Below, in pieces: positions 33,164 to 42,156 of a DNA stretch of 64,000 nucleotides. Source of the stretch: Desulfobacterales bacterium (GTDB lineage: Bacteria > Desulfobacterota > Desulfobacteria > Desulfobacterales > SpSt-501); assembly GCA_025454255.1 (NCBI GenBank), contig JALOOU010000014.1, positions 1-64,000 of the forward strand, given 5' to 3'. How positions within the stretch are numbered: the first letter of the stretch is position 1; each line of letters starts with the position of its first letter. Under the pieces are notes generated by a model. The model was not told where the DNA came from. It worked only from the letters and a program-made list of their open reading frames with translations, and did no database searches. Both the position numbers and the translations under genes were made by a program.

Positions 33164-35047
33164 TCAAGCGACCGCCGCGCGGGCGGATTTTTTCCGACGG
33201 GCCGATACCAAAGCGCCGCCGGCCAAAAGAGTGAAACCGACGAGCCCTCCGAGATTGCTGGCCAATCCGGGTGTAATCAGAAGAATGGCGCAACCAAAGA
33301 GGGCGGCGCGAAACAGCCGGCCGAGCTTTGCAAACAGCCAGCCCTGAAAGGAAGCCGAGAGCGCGATGACGCCGACCATGGCCGTGCCGAACTCGAAGAG
33401 GATGCCGGGCCACGCCCCCTGCATGAGAAGGCTGCTGTCGAATATGAACACAAAAGGGATGAAGAACGCCACAAAACAGAGCTTGACTGCTGCAAAACCG
33501 ATTTTGATGATATCTTCCTGGGCGATTTCCGCAGCGGCGTAAACGGCGATGGCCACCGGCGGGGTCACCATGGAGAGCACGCCGAAATAAAAGACGAAAA
33601 AATGGGCCGGCAACACGTCGAAACCCAACTGGACCAGGGAGGGAACGCCCAGCGTCGCCACGATGATATAGGCCACCGTTGTGGGGGTTCCCATCCCCAT
33701 GATGATGGATGCGATCATCACCAGCATGAGCGCCACGATAACATGGCCGCCGGATGAGCGGATGATAATCGAGCTGATGTTCAGACCGATGCCCGTCATG
33801 GTCACCACGCCGATGATGATTCCGGCGGCGGCGCAGGCGGTCGCGATCAGGACCGTGCGCTCCGCGCTTTCTTTGAGCGCCGCGAGAATCCGCCGCAGGT
33901 TCATGCGCGTTTTTTTTGAGAAGAAGGTGACCAGGATCGTGCTTGCAGTTGCTGCAAACGCGGCGAGGAAAGGGGTGTATCCCAGGATCATGGCGGCCAA
34001 AAGCACCAGGATCGGCAAGAGCAGGTAACTGCGCTTGAACGCCTGCCGCATCAGCGGCAACTCCGACGGCTCGAGCCCTTTCAAGCCCTTTTGCGCCGCT
34101 TCGAAATCGATCATGAAAATCAGGGACGAAAAATAGAGCAGTGACGGGATCAGGGCGGCCGCGCAGATCTTGAGATAGGGTATTCCCAGAATATCGGCCA
34201 TCAAAAAGGCGGCTGCGCCCATGATCGGGGGCATGAGCTGGCCGCCGGTGCTGGCGGAGGCCTCGACCGCTCCGGCAAACGACGCCGAATAGCCGAGGCG
34301 TTTCATCAGCGGAATGGTAAACGTTCCCGTGGCATAGACATTGGCAGCTGCCGAGCCGGAGATGGAGCCGAAAAAGGCGCTCGTCAGCACCGCTATTTTA
34401 GCGGGCCCGCCGCGGTACCGACCCGCCAGGGCGCGGCCCATGTCCATGATCACATCGCCTGCGCCGGTTTTTTCCAAAAAGGTGCCGAAGATGATGAAAA
34501 TGATGATATAGGTCGAGGCTACGCCGACCGGCAGCGAGTAGATCCCATTGAGCCCGAAGCTCATGTAGTCGATGACATCGACGACCGTAAACCCTTTATG
34601 GGCCAGCATATGCGGCATATAGGGCCCTAAAAAGGCGTAGGCGAGCGCCGCCACGGTGACCGCCGACAGGACCCAGCCGACCACGCGGCGGGTGAGCTCC
34701 AGGATCAGAATCACCCCGGCCCCCCCGGCGACGAGCTGCCAGGCGCTGAGCGGGTCCACCATGCTCAGCCGCTCCGCATTGACCTCATGCCCGGCAGCCA
34801 CCGTGCCGAAGCAGACCAGGCAGATCAACGCCAGGGCGATGTCCGGCCACGAAGCGCCCCCCGGCTGCTTGCGACCCCGGGACGAATACATCGCAAAACC
34901 GAGCGCCATGGCGAAGGTGACGAAGACCGGCCGGTGCAGGTAGGCGACCGGCATGCCGAAGGCGGTGGTCCACAGGTGGTAGGCCGAAAAGGCCACGCAT
35001 CCGGCGGCGGCGGCATGCCGGATCACCGCTGATTTTTTTTCGCCCAT
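33164..35047 (-). CDS. TRAP transporter fused permease (4TM/12TM)
   Basis: A 627-residue membrane protein with about 16-18 helices. The large-subunit (DctM-like) signatures are seen: FFGSISGSAAANVYATGTFTIP, STGGQLMPPIMGAAAF and GMGTPTTVAYIIVATLGVPSL; the first 150 residues hold the fused small (DctQ-like) part. It imports an organic acid with Na+ together with the adjacent TAXI binding protein. Start 35047 avoids a low-complexity N-terminal extension. Confidence 0.93.
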   Translation of the reverse strand: MGEKKSAVIRHAAAAGCVAFSAYHLWTTAFGMPVAYLHRPVFVTFAMALGFAMYSSRGRKQPGGASWPDIALALICLVCFGTVAAGHEVNAERLSMVDPLSAWQLVAGGAGVILILELTRRVVGWVLSAVTVAALAYAFLGPYMPHMLAHKGFTVVDVIDYMSFGLNGIYSLPVGVASTYIIIFIIFGTFLEKTGAGDVIMDMGRALAGRYRGGPAKIAVLTSAFFGSISGSAAANVYATGTFTIPLMKRLGYSASFAGAVEASASTGGQLMPPIMGAAAFLMADILGIPYLKICAAALIPSLLYFSSLIFMIDFEAAQKGLKGLEPSELPLMRQAFKRSYLLLPILVLLAAMILGYTPFLAAFAATASTILVTFFSKKTRMNLRRILAALKESAERTVLIATACAAAGIIIGVVTMTGIGLNISSIIIRSSGGHVIVALMLVMIASIIMGMGTPTTVAYIIVATLGVPSLVQLGFDVLPAHFFVFYFGVLSMVTPPVAIAVYAAAEIAQEDIIKIGFAAVKLCFVAFFIPFVFIFDSSLLMQGAWPGILFEFGTAMVGVIALSASFQGWLFAKLGRLFRAALFGCAILLITPGLASNLGGLVGFTLLAGGALVSARRKKSARAAVA

Positions 35048-35058
35048 AGCCCCGTTTT

Positions 35059-36039
35059 CTATTTCATGACGCCCCGTTCGCGGTAGTATTTCTCGGCCCC
35101 CGGGTGGAGCGGGCCGCCCACATTCTGCCACGCGGTTGCCGGGTCGTAGCTGCCGTAGGTTTGATGAATGCTGCGGACCCGGTCCCTGTTTTCGCTGAGC
35201 GATTTCGTGAACGCGTGGACCTGGGCCTCCGGCAGCGAGGCCTGCGCAACGACGATGACCGCCTCGGCCATGTGCGGGGTGTCCTTCTCCACAAAGTAGT
35301 ATTTATCCTTGGGCAGATTGATCTTCACATAGTTGTGGTCGGTTTTTAGCTGGTCCAGCACAGCGGGGGCGATCGGCAGCATCCTCATTTTGGTGGTCGT
35401 GGCGAGCTCCACGATCGCCGACACCATCGGGCCGATCCAGGCATCGGCGTGGCCGTCCTTGATGAGGTTGGAGGCCTCGGCGTAGGAGACGAACGAAACC
35501 GAGCCCCCCCACGCCTTGATGTCGTCGAAGGTCATTCCGTATTTGGCGAGCATCCGTTCGGCGGCCACCGACGGCGAGGACCCCTTGGTCGTGGTCAGGA
35601 TGCGGATGCCGCGCTTCTTCGACTTGATCTCCTCGATGGAGGCGATGGGGCTCTCCTGCTTCACCAGGAAAAAGCTCATGGGTATGTCCGCCAGAAAGGC
35701 CACCGCGCGCAGATTTTCCATTTTTCCCTTTTCCGCGTAGGCCCCCTTGCCGTTGAGCGCCTCAGCGTAGAGGCTGGCCATCGTCAAGCCCACGTCGGCC
35801 TTGCCCATGTTCACCTTGGCGATGTTTTCGACGGCGCCGCCCGTGGTGACGGTCACAATGGCCTGGGGGTATATCTGTTTGGCCATCTCCCCCATGGCGC
35901 CGCCAAGGGAGTACCAGTCGCCCCCCATGGGCCCGGAAGTGACGTTGAAGGTTTTGACATCGGCGGCGTGCGCGGTCCCTGCGGCGGCCGCCGCCAGCAG
36001 AACCAGCAGATACAACGGCAGGCTTCTTTTTGCAGCCAT
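35059..36039 (-). CDS. TAXI-family TRAP substrate-binding protein
   Basis: A 326-residue periplasmic protein with a Sec signal (cleavage near GTAHA, residue 25), then FNVTSGPMGGDWYSLGGAMGEMA, typical of TAXI binding proteins, and TTGGAVENIAKVNMGKADVGL. The ligand is unknown (glutamate, 2-oxo acids and other acids are used by relatives). AAAGGAG precedes the ATG. Eleven bases separate it from the permease. Confidence 0.93.
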   Translation of the reverse strand: MAAKRSLPLYLLVLLAAAAAGTAHAADVKTFNVTSGPMGGDWYSLGGAMGEMAKQIYPQAIVTVTTGGAVENIAKVNMGKADVGLTMASLYAEALNGKGAYAEKGKMENLRAVAFLADIPMSFFLVKQESPIASIEEIKSKKRGIRILTTTKGSSPSVAAERMLAKYGMTFDDIKAWGGSVSFVSYAEASNLIKDGHADAWIGPMVSAIVELATTTKMRMLPIAPAVLDQLKTDHNYVKINLPKDKYYFVEKDTPHMAEAVIVVAQASLPEAQVHAFTKSLSENRDRVRSIHQTYGSYDPATAWQNVGGPLHPGAEKYYRERGVMK

Positions 36040-36060
36040 CTTGATCTCCTTTCTTTATGG

Positions 36061-36229
36061 GTGGGCTCGTAAAAAGTCCCCGCCACAGACGACGTTGAAA
36101 AAAGCCCACGATCAAGGCGCGCGGCGTCCGTGTTGCGAGGCGGTTCCCGCCAAGACGGGAGCCTATCGACCATCCCGCCAGGGCGGGGCCTTCGGCCGTT
36201 GGGCGGAGTCGTGAAACCAGTTCTCGTCA
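36061..36229. repeat. possible palindromic intergenic repeat element
   Basis: The spacer between the TAXI gene and the DUF355 gene contains short inverted repeats: GTGGGCT (36061-36067) with AGCCCAC (36103-36109), and two related hairpin units CCCGCCAAGACGGG (36146-36159) and CCCGCCAGGGCGGG (36174-36187). The style fits a dispersed non-coding repeat; only one copy is in the window, so this is tentative. Confidence 0.4.
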
Positions 36230-36724
36230 TTACTGCTTGTAGCCGATCGCGCGCAGCAGCCCTTTGCGCTTCTGGATGTCCGCTTCGGTTTCGATGCCCT
36301 TGGACGCGAACCCGTCGATGACCCCCAAAATACCCCGACCCTGGTCGGTCTCCCCGATCACCACCTGCAGCGGGTTGGCGGTGGCGCAGAAGATGCGGCA
36401 GACTTCGGGCAGGTTGCGGATGGCGTTGAGCACATTGATCGGGTACATCTGCTTCATGAAGACGATAAAGCTGTGGCCGGCGGCCAGGGCGAAGGCGTTT
36501 TTCGTGGCCAGCGCCACCAGCTCCGGGTCGGTGCCGCTGTGGCGCACCAGGCAGACGTCGGAGGCCTCGCAGAAGGCCAGGCCGAACTGGGCGCCGGGCA
36601 CCGTCGACACCATGGCCTCGTGCATGTCCTCCACGGTCTTGATGAAGTGCGACTGCCCTAATATCAGGTTCAGCTGGTTGGGGTTGTCGATTGTGACGAT
36701 TTTGATATCCATTTTGATATCCAT
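36230..36724 (-). CDS. DUF355 adenosine-specific kinase-like protein
   Basis: A 164-residue protein of the DUF355 family: FGLAFCEASDVCLVRHSGTDPELVALATKNA and CRIFCATANPLQVVIGETDQGRGILGVIDG. An archaeal homologue was reported to bind adenosine, hence the family name; a kinase role in bacteria is unproven. The ATG at 36724 has GGAGGAGG upstream; a second in-frame ATG is 12 bases further in. Confidence 0.88.
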   Translation of the reverse strand: MDIKMDIKIVTIDNPNQLNLILGQSHFIKTVEDMHEAMVSTVPGAQFGLAFCEASDVCLVRHSGTDPELVALATKNAFALAAGHSFIVFMKQMYPINVLNAIRNLPEVCRIFCATANPLQVVIGETDQGRGILGVIDGFASKGIETEADIQKRKGLLRAIGYKQ

Positions 36725-36740
36725 GGGTTCCTCCTCCGTG

Positions 36741-37751
36741 TTAGCCCCCGATCGACCGCATCTGACAGCACACATGCGCCGGCTCGCCCACGGACAGGTG
36801 GTGGTCCGAGGGCTTGCATTGAATGGTCTTAAAGAAGATCTCCGCCAGATCGTCGTCGCTGCAGCCGCTGCGCATCGGCCCCTTGAGGTCCTCCTGGCAG
36901 TCGGACATGAGGCAGGGCCGCAGCTGGCCGTTGGCGGTGAGCCGCAGCCGGTTGCACCGGTCGCAGAAATGGCGGCTGATGGCTGAGATAAAGCCGATTT
37001 CGCCGCGGGCTCCCTCGATGCGGAAGCGGCGGGCCGGGCCGTCGTGCTCGGAGCGGGGCACGGGGATGAGCGTCCCCAAGGCTGCGATGCGCCGCATGAT
37101 CTCGGGCGCGAGCAGGGTGGGCTTGCCCGCGAAGTGGGAGCGGCCGATCGGCATGAATTCGATGAAGCGCACGTGGAAGGGGTGGTCCCAGCAGAGCCGC
37201 GCCAGGTCGATCAGTTCGTCGTCGTTGACGCCGTGCAGTACCACGGCATTGAGCTTGATGGGCTGAAACCCGAGGGACTCCGCGGCCAGAATCCCTTCCC
37301 AGACCCGGCCGAAGAAGTCCCTGCCGGTGATGGCCCGGTAGCGCTCGGGCCGAAGGGTGTCGAGGCTGACGTTCAGCCGCGTGACGCCGGCGCTGCGGAT
37401 GCGCTCGACGGTCTCCGTGAGCAGGACCCCGTTGGTGGTCAGCGAAATATCGCGCAAACCGGGCACGGCGGCCAGTTCGGCCAGAAAATCGCAGACGCCC
37501 CTGCGGACCAGCGGCTCGCCGCCCGTCACCCGCACCTTGGTGATCCCCAGGCGCACCGCCACCCGGACGATGCGCAGGATCTCCTCGTAGCGCAGGATGG
37601 CGGCGTGGGCCAGGCGCGGGACGGCCTCTTCCGGCAGGCAGTAGCCGCAGGCCAGGTTGCAACGATCCGTGATGGACACGCGCAGATAGTTCAGGTGGCG
37701 GTTGCAGGCATCGACCAGGCGGGTGGGCGGGCGTTGGTTCATGGGATCCAT
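36741..37751 (-). CDS. moaA: GTP 3',8-cyclase (molybdenum cofactor biosynthesis)
   Basis: A 336-residue radical SAM enzyme: CNLACGYC (residues 32-39) for the first cluster, TGGEPLVR, the C-terminal cluster CDRCN with a third Cys, and the essential C-terminal Gly-Gly (RSIGG). It converts GTP in the first step of molybdopterin synthesis. ATG codons at 37751 and 37742 are both possible. No other moa/moe gene is adjacent. Confidence 0.93.
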   Translation of the reverse strand: MDPMNQRPPTRLVDACNRHLNYLRVSITDRCNLACGYCLPEEAVPRLAHAAILRYEEILRIVRVAVRLGITKVRVTGGEPLVRRGVCDFLAELAAVPGLRDISLTTNGVLLTETVERIRSAGVTRLNVSLDTLRPERYRAITGRDFFGRVWEGILAAESLGFQPIKLNAVVLHGVNDDELIDLARLCWDHPFHVRFIEFMPIGRSHFAGKPTLLAPEIMRRIAALGTLIPVPRSEHDGPARRFRIEGARGEIGFISAISRHFCDRCNRLRLTANGQLRPCLMSDCQEDLKGPMRSGCSDDDLAEIFFKTIQCKPSDHHLSVGEPAHVCCQMRSIGG

Positions 37752-37761
37752 GCGGGCGGGG

Positions 37762-38097
37762 CTACTCGAACTGTTTCAAACCGGCAGCCACGGTGTCGGT
37801 GATCGGGATGATCGAGGAGAAGTTGCTTACATCGAATATCTCGCGGACATAGGCGGTGAGCGCACTCAGCACCACTTTGCCGTTGGCGGCCTGCAGCCCC
37901 TTGACGGTGAGTAGGATGACCCGCAGGCCGGCGCTGCTGATGTAGTCCAGCCCGCCGAGGTCGAAGAGCAGACGGGTGTTGCCCTGCTCCATCAGCCCCT
38001 TGATCGTCCTTTCGGCCAGCGGGGCCGACTCCGCATCCAACCGCCCCGATAGTTTGACGCAAACCACCCCGTTGGTCTCATGATGAGCGATGTCCAT
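37762..38097 (-). CDS. STAS-domain anti-sigma factor antagonist
   Basis: A 111-residue single STAS domain with the phospho-site region GLDYISSAGLRVIL. Proteins of this kind (SpoIIAA/RsbV type) bind a kinase-type anti-sigma factor when unphosphorylated. No partner kinase is next to it. GGGAGGGGG precedes the ATG at 38097. Confidence 0.9.
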   Translation of the reverse strand: MDIAHHETNGVVCVKLSGRLDAESAPLAERTIKGLMEQGNTRLLFDLGGLDYISSAGLRVILLTVKGLQAANGKVVLSALTAYVREIFDVSNFSSIIPITDTVAAGLKQFE

Positions 38098-38141
38098 CTG
38101 CCCCCTCCCGCCGAAAATGCCGTGGCCCAAGCGATGCAAGA

Positions 38142-38170
38142 GATCTATCTCAGCTGCGGCCGTATTTCAA
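38142..38170 (-). promoter_or_regulatory. possible promoter of the STAS-moaA genes
   Basis: TTGAAA (38170-38165), 17 bases, TAGATC (38147-38142), located 45 bases before the STAS start codon. The -10 is poor. Confidence 0.35.
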
Positions 38171-38246
38171 GGGCGCCGCGCGGCTCGGCGCATCCCTGCG
38201 CGGGGAGCCCCGAGAGGCAGTGTGCGGGGGATGACGGCAGCGCGCT

Positions 38247-39272
38247 TCAGCCGGCCGCCTCGCGGGCGCCGCTGAAATGTGCGACGATGGCGGCGCAAAG
38301 CCCCGGGATGGTGTACTCCGCGGCGACGAGGCCCACCTCGAATCCGAGCTGCCGGGCGGTTTCGGCTGTGACCGGCCCGATGCAGGCGGCGGGCAGGCCG
38401 GATGCGAGCTCGGCCGCACGGTCCGGGGGCAGCAGCGCCTTGAAATTCTTTACGGTCGAGGAGCTGGTGAAGGTCACCAGATCGATGTCGCGCTGGCTCA
38501 GGTGTTCGACCAGCTGCGCGGCGTCGGCCGATGCCCGGCGGGTCTGGTAGGCGGCCACCTCCTGCACGACGGCTCCCATGGCGGCCAGCGCCACGGGCAG
38601 TGTCGGGCGCGCCTCCTGGGCGCGCGGCAGCAGGATGTGCCGGCCGCGGATGTCATGGGCCCGGAAGGCGGCGATGACAGACTCGGCCACGTAGGCCTCC
38701 GGGACCAGGTCGCTCGACAGCCCGAAGGACCTGAGCCGTTCGGCGGTGGCCGGCCCGATGGCCGCGGTGCGGATTCGGCCCAGGGCGCGCACGTCTTTGC
38801 CGGAACGGAAGAGGCGGTCGAAAAAACGGCTCACCCCGTTGACGCTGGTGAAGATGATCCAGTCGACGTCCGCCAGCCCCGCGATGGCCGCATCCAGCGG
38901 ACCGCTGTCGTCGGGGGGGGCCGTCTCGATCGTGGGGCACTCCAGGCAGTCCGCGCCTAAATTTGAAAGGCTGCGCACCAGATCGCTCGCCTGCTCGCGC
39001 GAGCGGGTCACAACGATGCGCCGGCCCAAGAGCGGCCGGCGCTGTTCGAACCACTGGAGCTTGCCCCGCAGGCCGACGACCTCCCCGACCACGATGATGG
39101 CCGGCGCCGTGAGGCCCGCTTTTTCGACTCTGTCGGCGATGTCCGCCAGCGTGCCGCTGACCGTCACCTGGGCCGGGGTGGTCCCCCAGCGCACCGCGGC
39201 CACGGGGGTCTGCGGCGAGCGGCCGTTGGCGGTGAGTTCGCGCACGATGTTCGGCAGGTTCTTCACCCCCAT
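38247..39272 (-). CDS. hemD: CobA C-terminal segment plus uroporphyrinogen-III synthase (frameshifted part)
   Basis: A 341-residue frame. Residues 1-75 are the C-terminal third of a SUMT (CobA) domain ([46 protein letters not shown]); residues 85-335 are a HemD domain ([46 protein letters not shown]). HemD closes the tetrapyrrole ring to uroporphyrinogen III. The SUMT start is in the next frame: a 47-base tandem duplication at 39250-39343 breaks what is normally one CobA-HemD fusion. The ATG at 39272 lies inside one repeat copy and has no clear ribosome site. Confidence 0.85.
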   Translation of the reverse strand: MGVKNLPNIVRELTANGRSPQTPVAAVRWGTTPAQVTVSGTLADIADRVEKAGLTAPAIIVVGEVVGLRGKLQWFEQRRPLLGRRIVVTRSREQASDLVRSLSNLGADCLECPTIETAPPDDSGPLDAAIAGLADVDWIIFTSVNGVSRFFDRLFRSGKDVRALGRIRTAAIGPATAERLRSFGLSSDLVPEAYVAESVIAAFRAHDIRGRHILLPRAQEARPTLPVALAAMGAVVQEVAAYQTRRASADAAQLVEHLSQRDIDLVTFTSSSTVKNFKALLPPDRAAELASGLPAACIGPVTAETARQLGFEVGLVAAEYTIPGLCAAIVAHFSGAREAAG

Positions 39273-39343
39273 GAAGAAGACCAGCGTTCCGATGCCTTCG
39301 GCAGGTTCTTCACCCCCATGAAGAAGACCAGCGTTCCGATGCC
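39250..39343. repeat. perfect 47-base tandem duplication within cobA-hemD
   Basis: Bases 39250-39296 and 39297-39343 are identical. 47 is not a multiple of three, so the duplication shifts the frame between the two parts of the fusion gene. Removing one copy restores a continuous frame from 39835 to 38247. Confidence 0.95.
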
Positions 39344-39835
39344 GCGGGCCAGGGCGGACCAGTCGATGTTCGACTCCGGCTTGGTCGGGTCCTCGTGGCC
39401 GGTGACGAAGGCGATCGTGGCCGTGAGCCGGCGGTGGCTGAGAGGGATGCCGGCGTAGGCGGAGGCCGCCACGGCCGAGGTGACGCCGGGCACGACCTCG
39501 AACGGGATGCCGGCCTCCACCAGCACCTCCGCCTCCTCGCCGCCGCGGCCGAAGACGAAGGGGTCGCCCCCCTTGAGGCGGGTGACCACCTTGGCCTCGC
39601 GCGCCTTGCGCAGGATCAAGGCGTTGATCTCATCCTGGGGCAGGGTGTGGTCGCCGCCCTTCTTGCCGACGTAGATCAGCTCCGCGCCCGCAGCGGCGTG
39701 TTTGAGGAGCGCGGGCGCGGCCAGGTAGTCGTAGATCACGACGTCGGCCTTGGCCAGGCACTCCAACCCCTTGAGGGTCATGAGCCCGGGATCGCCGGGC
39801 CCGGCTCCAACCAGATAGACGATCGGTGGTTTCAT
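39263..39835 (-). CDS. cobA: uroporphyrinogen-III C-methyltransferase, truncated by frameshift
   Basis: A 190-residue frame with the SUMT N-terminal two thirds: [68 protein letters not shown]. It runs normally to [13 protein letters not shown] and then diverges ([11 protein letters not shown]) because of the 47-base duplication. SUMT methylates uroporphyrinogen III toward siroheme, cobalamin and, in sulfate reducers, heme. As it stands it lacks about 70 C-terminal residues. ATG 39835 follows the hemC stop directly. Confidence 0.88.
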   Translation of the reverse strand: MKPPIVYLVGAGPGDPGLMTLKGLECLAKADVVIYDYLAAPALLKHAAAGAELIYVGKKGGDHTLPQDEINALILRKAREAKVVTRLKGGDPFVFGRGGEEAEVLVEAGIPFEVVPGVTSAVAASAYAGIPLSHRRLTATIAFVTGHEDPTKPESNIDWSALARGIGTLVFFMGVKNLPKASERWSSSWG

Positions 39836-39836
39836 G

Positions 39837-40769
39837 TCACACGGATCCGGAGGTGAGTTTGGCGAGCAGGGCGTCGGCGCCGCGGCTGAGGAGGCTCTCC
39901 GCAAGCGCGGTGCCCAGCTGGGCGGCCGACAGCGCCGGCCCCGAGAGCCGCTGCCGGATCAGGCAGCTGCCGTCCACGTCGGCGACCAGGCCCTCCAGCT
40001 GGAAGCGATCCCCATCCACCGTGCCGTGGCCGGCGATCGGCACCTGGCAGCCGCCTTCCAGGCGCTGCAGAAAAGCCCTTTCGCCGCTGACGGCCGCATG
40101 GGTGGCGGGGTGGTCGATCGCGGCGACCATGGGGCCGATGCGCGGATCGCCCCGGCGGATTTCGATGCACAGGGCCCCCTGGCCGACCGCCGGAAGCATG
40201 AGCGCGGGGTCCAGGTACTCGCTGATGCGGTGTTCCAACCCCAGCCGCCGCACCCCGGCGGCGGCCAGCACGATGGCGGCCAGCCCTTCCGCCTCCAGCT
40301 TGCGCAGCCGGGTGTCCAGATTGCCCCGCAGGGCGGCGATTCCGACCTCCGGCCGCCGGTGGCGCAGTTGGGCCGCGCGGCGCAGGCTGGAGGTGCCGAT
40401 GATGCTGCCGGGCGCAAGCTCCATCAAGCCTCTGCCGTCGCGGGAGATCAGCACATCCAACGGGCTCTCCCGTTGGGGGACGGCTCCGATGGCGAGCCCA
40501 TCGGGCAGCTCCGCCGGCATGTCCTTCATGCTATGGACGGCGATGTCCACCCGCCCGGCCAACAGCGCCTCCTCGATCTCCTTCACAAACAGCCCCTTGC
40601 CGCCGACCTTGGCCAGCGGCACGTCCAGGATCTTGTCGCCCTGGGTCTTGATGGTGTGCAGCACGACGGCGGTGCCCGGAAAGTGCGCCTGCAGCGCGCT
40701 GCGGACCCAGTCGGCCTGCCACAGGGCCAGAGGACTTCCGCGGGTGCCGATGACGACCGGCTGGGGCAT
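39837..40769 (-). CDS. hemC: hydroxymethylbilane synthase
   Basis: A 310-residue porphobilinogen deaminase of standard length: [56 protein letters not shown], and Cys241 in LEGGCQVPI that carries the dipyrromethane cofactor. It makes hydroxymethylbilane for HemD encoded next. The start ATG shares one base with the FmdB gene stop (TGATG). Confidence 0.96.
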   Translation of the reverse strand: MPQPVVIGTRGSPLALWQADWVRSALQAHFPGTAVVLHTIKTQGDKILDVPLAKVGGKGLFVKEIEEALLAGRVDIAVHSMKDMPAELPDGLAIGAVPQRESPLDVLISRDGRGLMELAPGSIIGTSSLRRAAQLRHRRPEVGIAALRGNLDTRLRKLEAEGLAAIVLAAAGVRRLGLEHRISEYLDPALMLPAVGQGALCIEIRRGDPRIGPMVAAIDHPATHAAVSGERAFLQRLEGGCQVPIAGHGTVDGDRFQLEGLVADVDGSCLIRQRLSGPALSAAQLGTALAESLLSRGADALLAKLTSGSV

Positions 40770-40999
40770 CAGTGTTTGCACCCGGCGCAACTGGATGCGT
40801 GGCAGCCGCCGCAGGCGGAGGACCCGGCGGCCTGCTTGACGGTTTGCCCGCCGCCGCCCTTGCTGACGAACCCGCAGGCGGACATCAGCCGGCGCACTTT
40901 TTTGCTGCGGCAGGCCGCGCATTCGGGCGTGTCGCTGCCGATCACCAGGCACTCGAACTCCGCACCGCATTTTTCGCAGTGATACTCATAGATGGGCAT
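40769..40999 (-). CDS. FmdB-family zinc-ribbon protein
   Basis: A 76-residue protein beginning MPIYEYHCEKCGAEFE, the FmdB signature, with the second pair CAAC and a Gly/Cys-rich tail CGGCHASSCAGCKH that could bind more metal. AAGGAG lies upstream of the ATG at 40999. First gene of the hemC-cobA-hemD group. Confidence 0.87.
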   Translation of the reverse strand: MPIYEYHCEKCGAEFECLVIGSDTPECAACRSKKVRRLMSACGFVSKGGGGQTVKQAAGSSACGGCHASSCAGCKH

Positions 41000-41101
41000 G
41001 CTGCAAGGATCTCCTTTGTCAAAGCTGGCAGCCGCCAGCCGAACGCCCGCCGGCGCCCGGCTCCCGCTCTCAGGCAGCGGCCGCTGAGTGCGCAATAACC
41101 G

Positions 41102-41130
41102 CTTAAATTCAAAATACGACAGTTTGTCAA
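41102..41130 (-). promoter_or_regulatory. sigma70-type promoter of the FmdB-hemC-cobA-hemD group
   Basis: TTGACA (41130-41125), 17-base AT-rich spacer, TTTAAG (41107-41102), about 100 bases before the FmdB ATG. It is the most AT-rich patch in the 197-base spacer. Confidence 0.55.
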
Positions 41131-41196
41131 TAGCGCCAAGGGGTCGGCGCGCGCGGCGGCCGGGAAGGGCGGGGGGCGCGTTTTTGCCGCGAACCC

Positions 41197-42156
41197 TCAG
41201 CCGGGGGCCTCGCGCAGCGCCTCGATGACGCCCGCGGCGATGAGCGGCAGCATGATCTCGTGGTGGCCCACCAGGTTGATGCCGGTGCCGCCGCGGACCG
41301 TGGGGCGGGAGACCACGTTCACCATCGGGCGGTAATGCCTCACGAAATCCAAATTTACCGCAGTGAAGGCGTCGACGCGAAAGCCCAGGTTGCGCGCGAC
41401 GTTGAGGGCTTTCAGAAACACCTCGGGTAGGACCACGGCCGAGCCGGCGTTGATGAAGACGCCGCCTTCGAGGCGGGCGATCTGCGCGGCCAGCAGGCGG
41501 AAGTCCGCGTGCGAGGCGGCGCCGGTCCGGGCGGCGTCGAACCCCGGGTGCATGTGGATGACGTCGGTGCCGATGGCCACATGCACGCTCACGGGCAGCC
41601 CCAGGCGCGCGCCGGCGGCCAGAATGCTCCGGCCTGCACCGGGAAAGCCGGCCGTCTGAACGGCCTCGCCGATGATTCGGCCCAGCCCCGCGCCCGGATC
41701 CGGCGCAGCGGCCAGCGCCCGGTTGAGAAAGCCGGATGTCTCCGCGGCCATTCCGAAGGAGCCCTCGTTCAAGGCCGGGCCGACATCCTCCGAGGTCCGC
41801 CCGCTCATGGCCATCTCCACGTCGTGGATGATCCCCGCCCCGTTCATGGCGACCCCGGTGATCACCCGGCGCTCCATCAGGTCGATCACGATCGGGCCGA
41901 GCCCGACCTTGACGACATGCGCGCCCATGGCGAAGACGACCGGTCGGTCGCTGCCGGCAGCCTCCGCCACGGCGGCGATGACCGTTTTGAGGTCGGCCGC
42001 GGCCAACATGCCCGGCAGCCGTTCCAGGAACGCGGCAAAGGAGCCGCCCGGCCGCCAGGGGCGGGCGGCGTCGGCGGCCGCCACCCGGCGCGGGATTTGT
42101 GCGCTGGGCGCCGTGCGCACCGCACTCAAATCCAGCGGTTCGAGCTCAGGTTTCAT
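41197..42156 (-). CDS. deoxyhypusine synthase-like protein
   Basis: A 319-residue protein. FAMGAHVVKVGLGPIVIDLMER, ITGVAMNGAGIIHDVEMAMSG and TSEDVG match the NAD-binding core of the deoxyhypusine synthase family. The C-terminal catalytic lysine region of true DHS (GGGVPKHH type) is not evident, and bacteria lack eIF5A, so the reaction must differ, for instance a homospermidine-type or unknown NAD-dependent reaction. The start overlaps the end of gmhA by 11 bases. Confidence 0.72.
   Translation of the reverse strand: MKPELEPLDLSAVRTAPSAQIPRRVAAADAARPWRPGGSFAAFLERLPGMLAAADLKTVIAAVAEAAGSDRPVVFAMGAHVVKVGLGPIVIDLMERRVITGVAMNGAGIIHDVEMAMSGRTSEDVGPALNEGSFGMAAETSGFLNRALAAAPDPGAGLGRIIGEAVQTAGFPGAGRSILAAGARLGLPVSVHVAIGTDVIHMHPGFDAARTGAASHADFRLLAAQIARLEGGVFINAGSAVVLPEVFLKALNVARNLGFRVDAFTAVNLDFVRHYRPMVNVVSRPTVRGGTGINLVGHHEIMLPLIAAGVIEALREAPG

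Noticed and set aside
38098..38246. Small gene between STAS and hemD
   Set aside because: No frame with protein-like composition; a weak promoter explains the spacer better.
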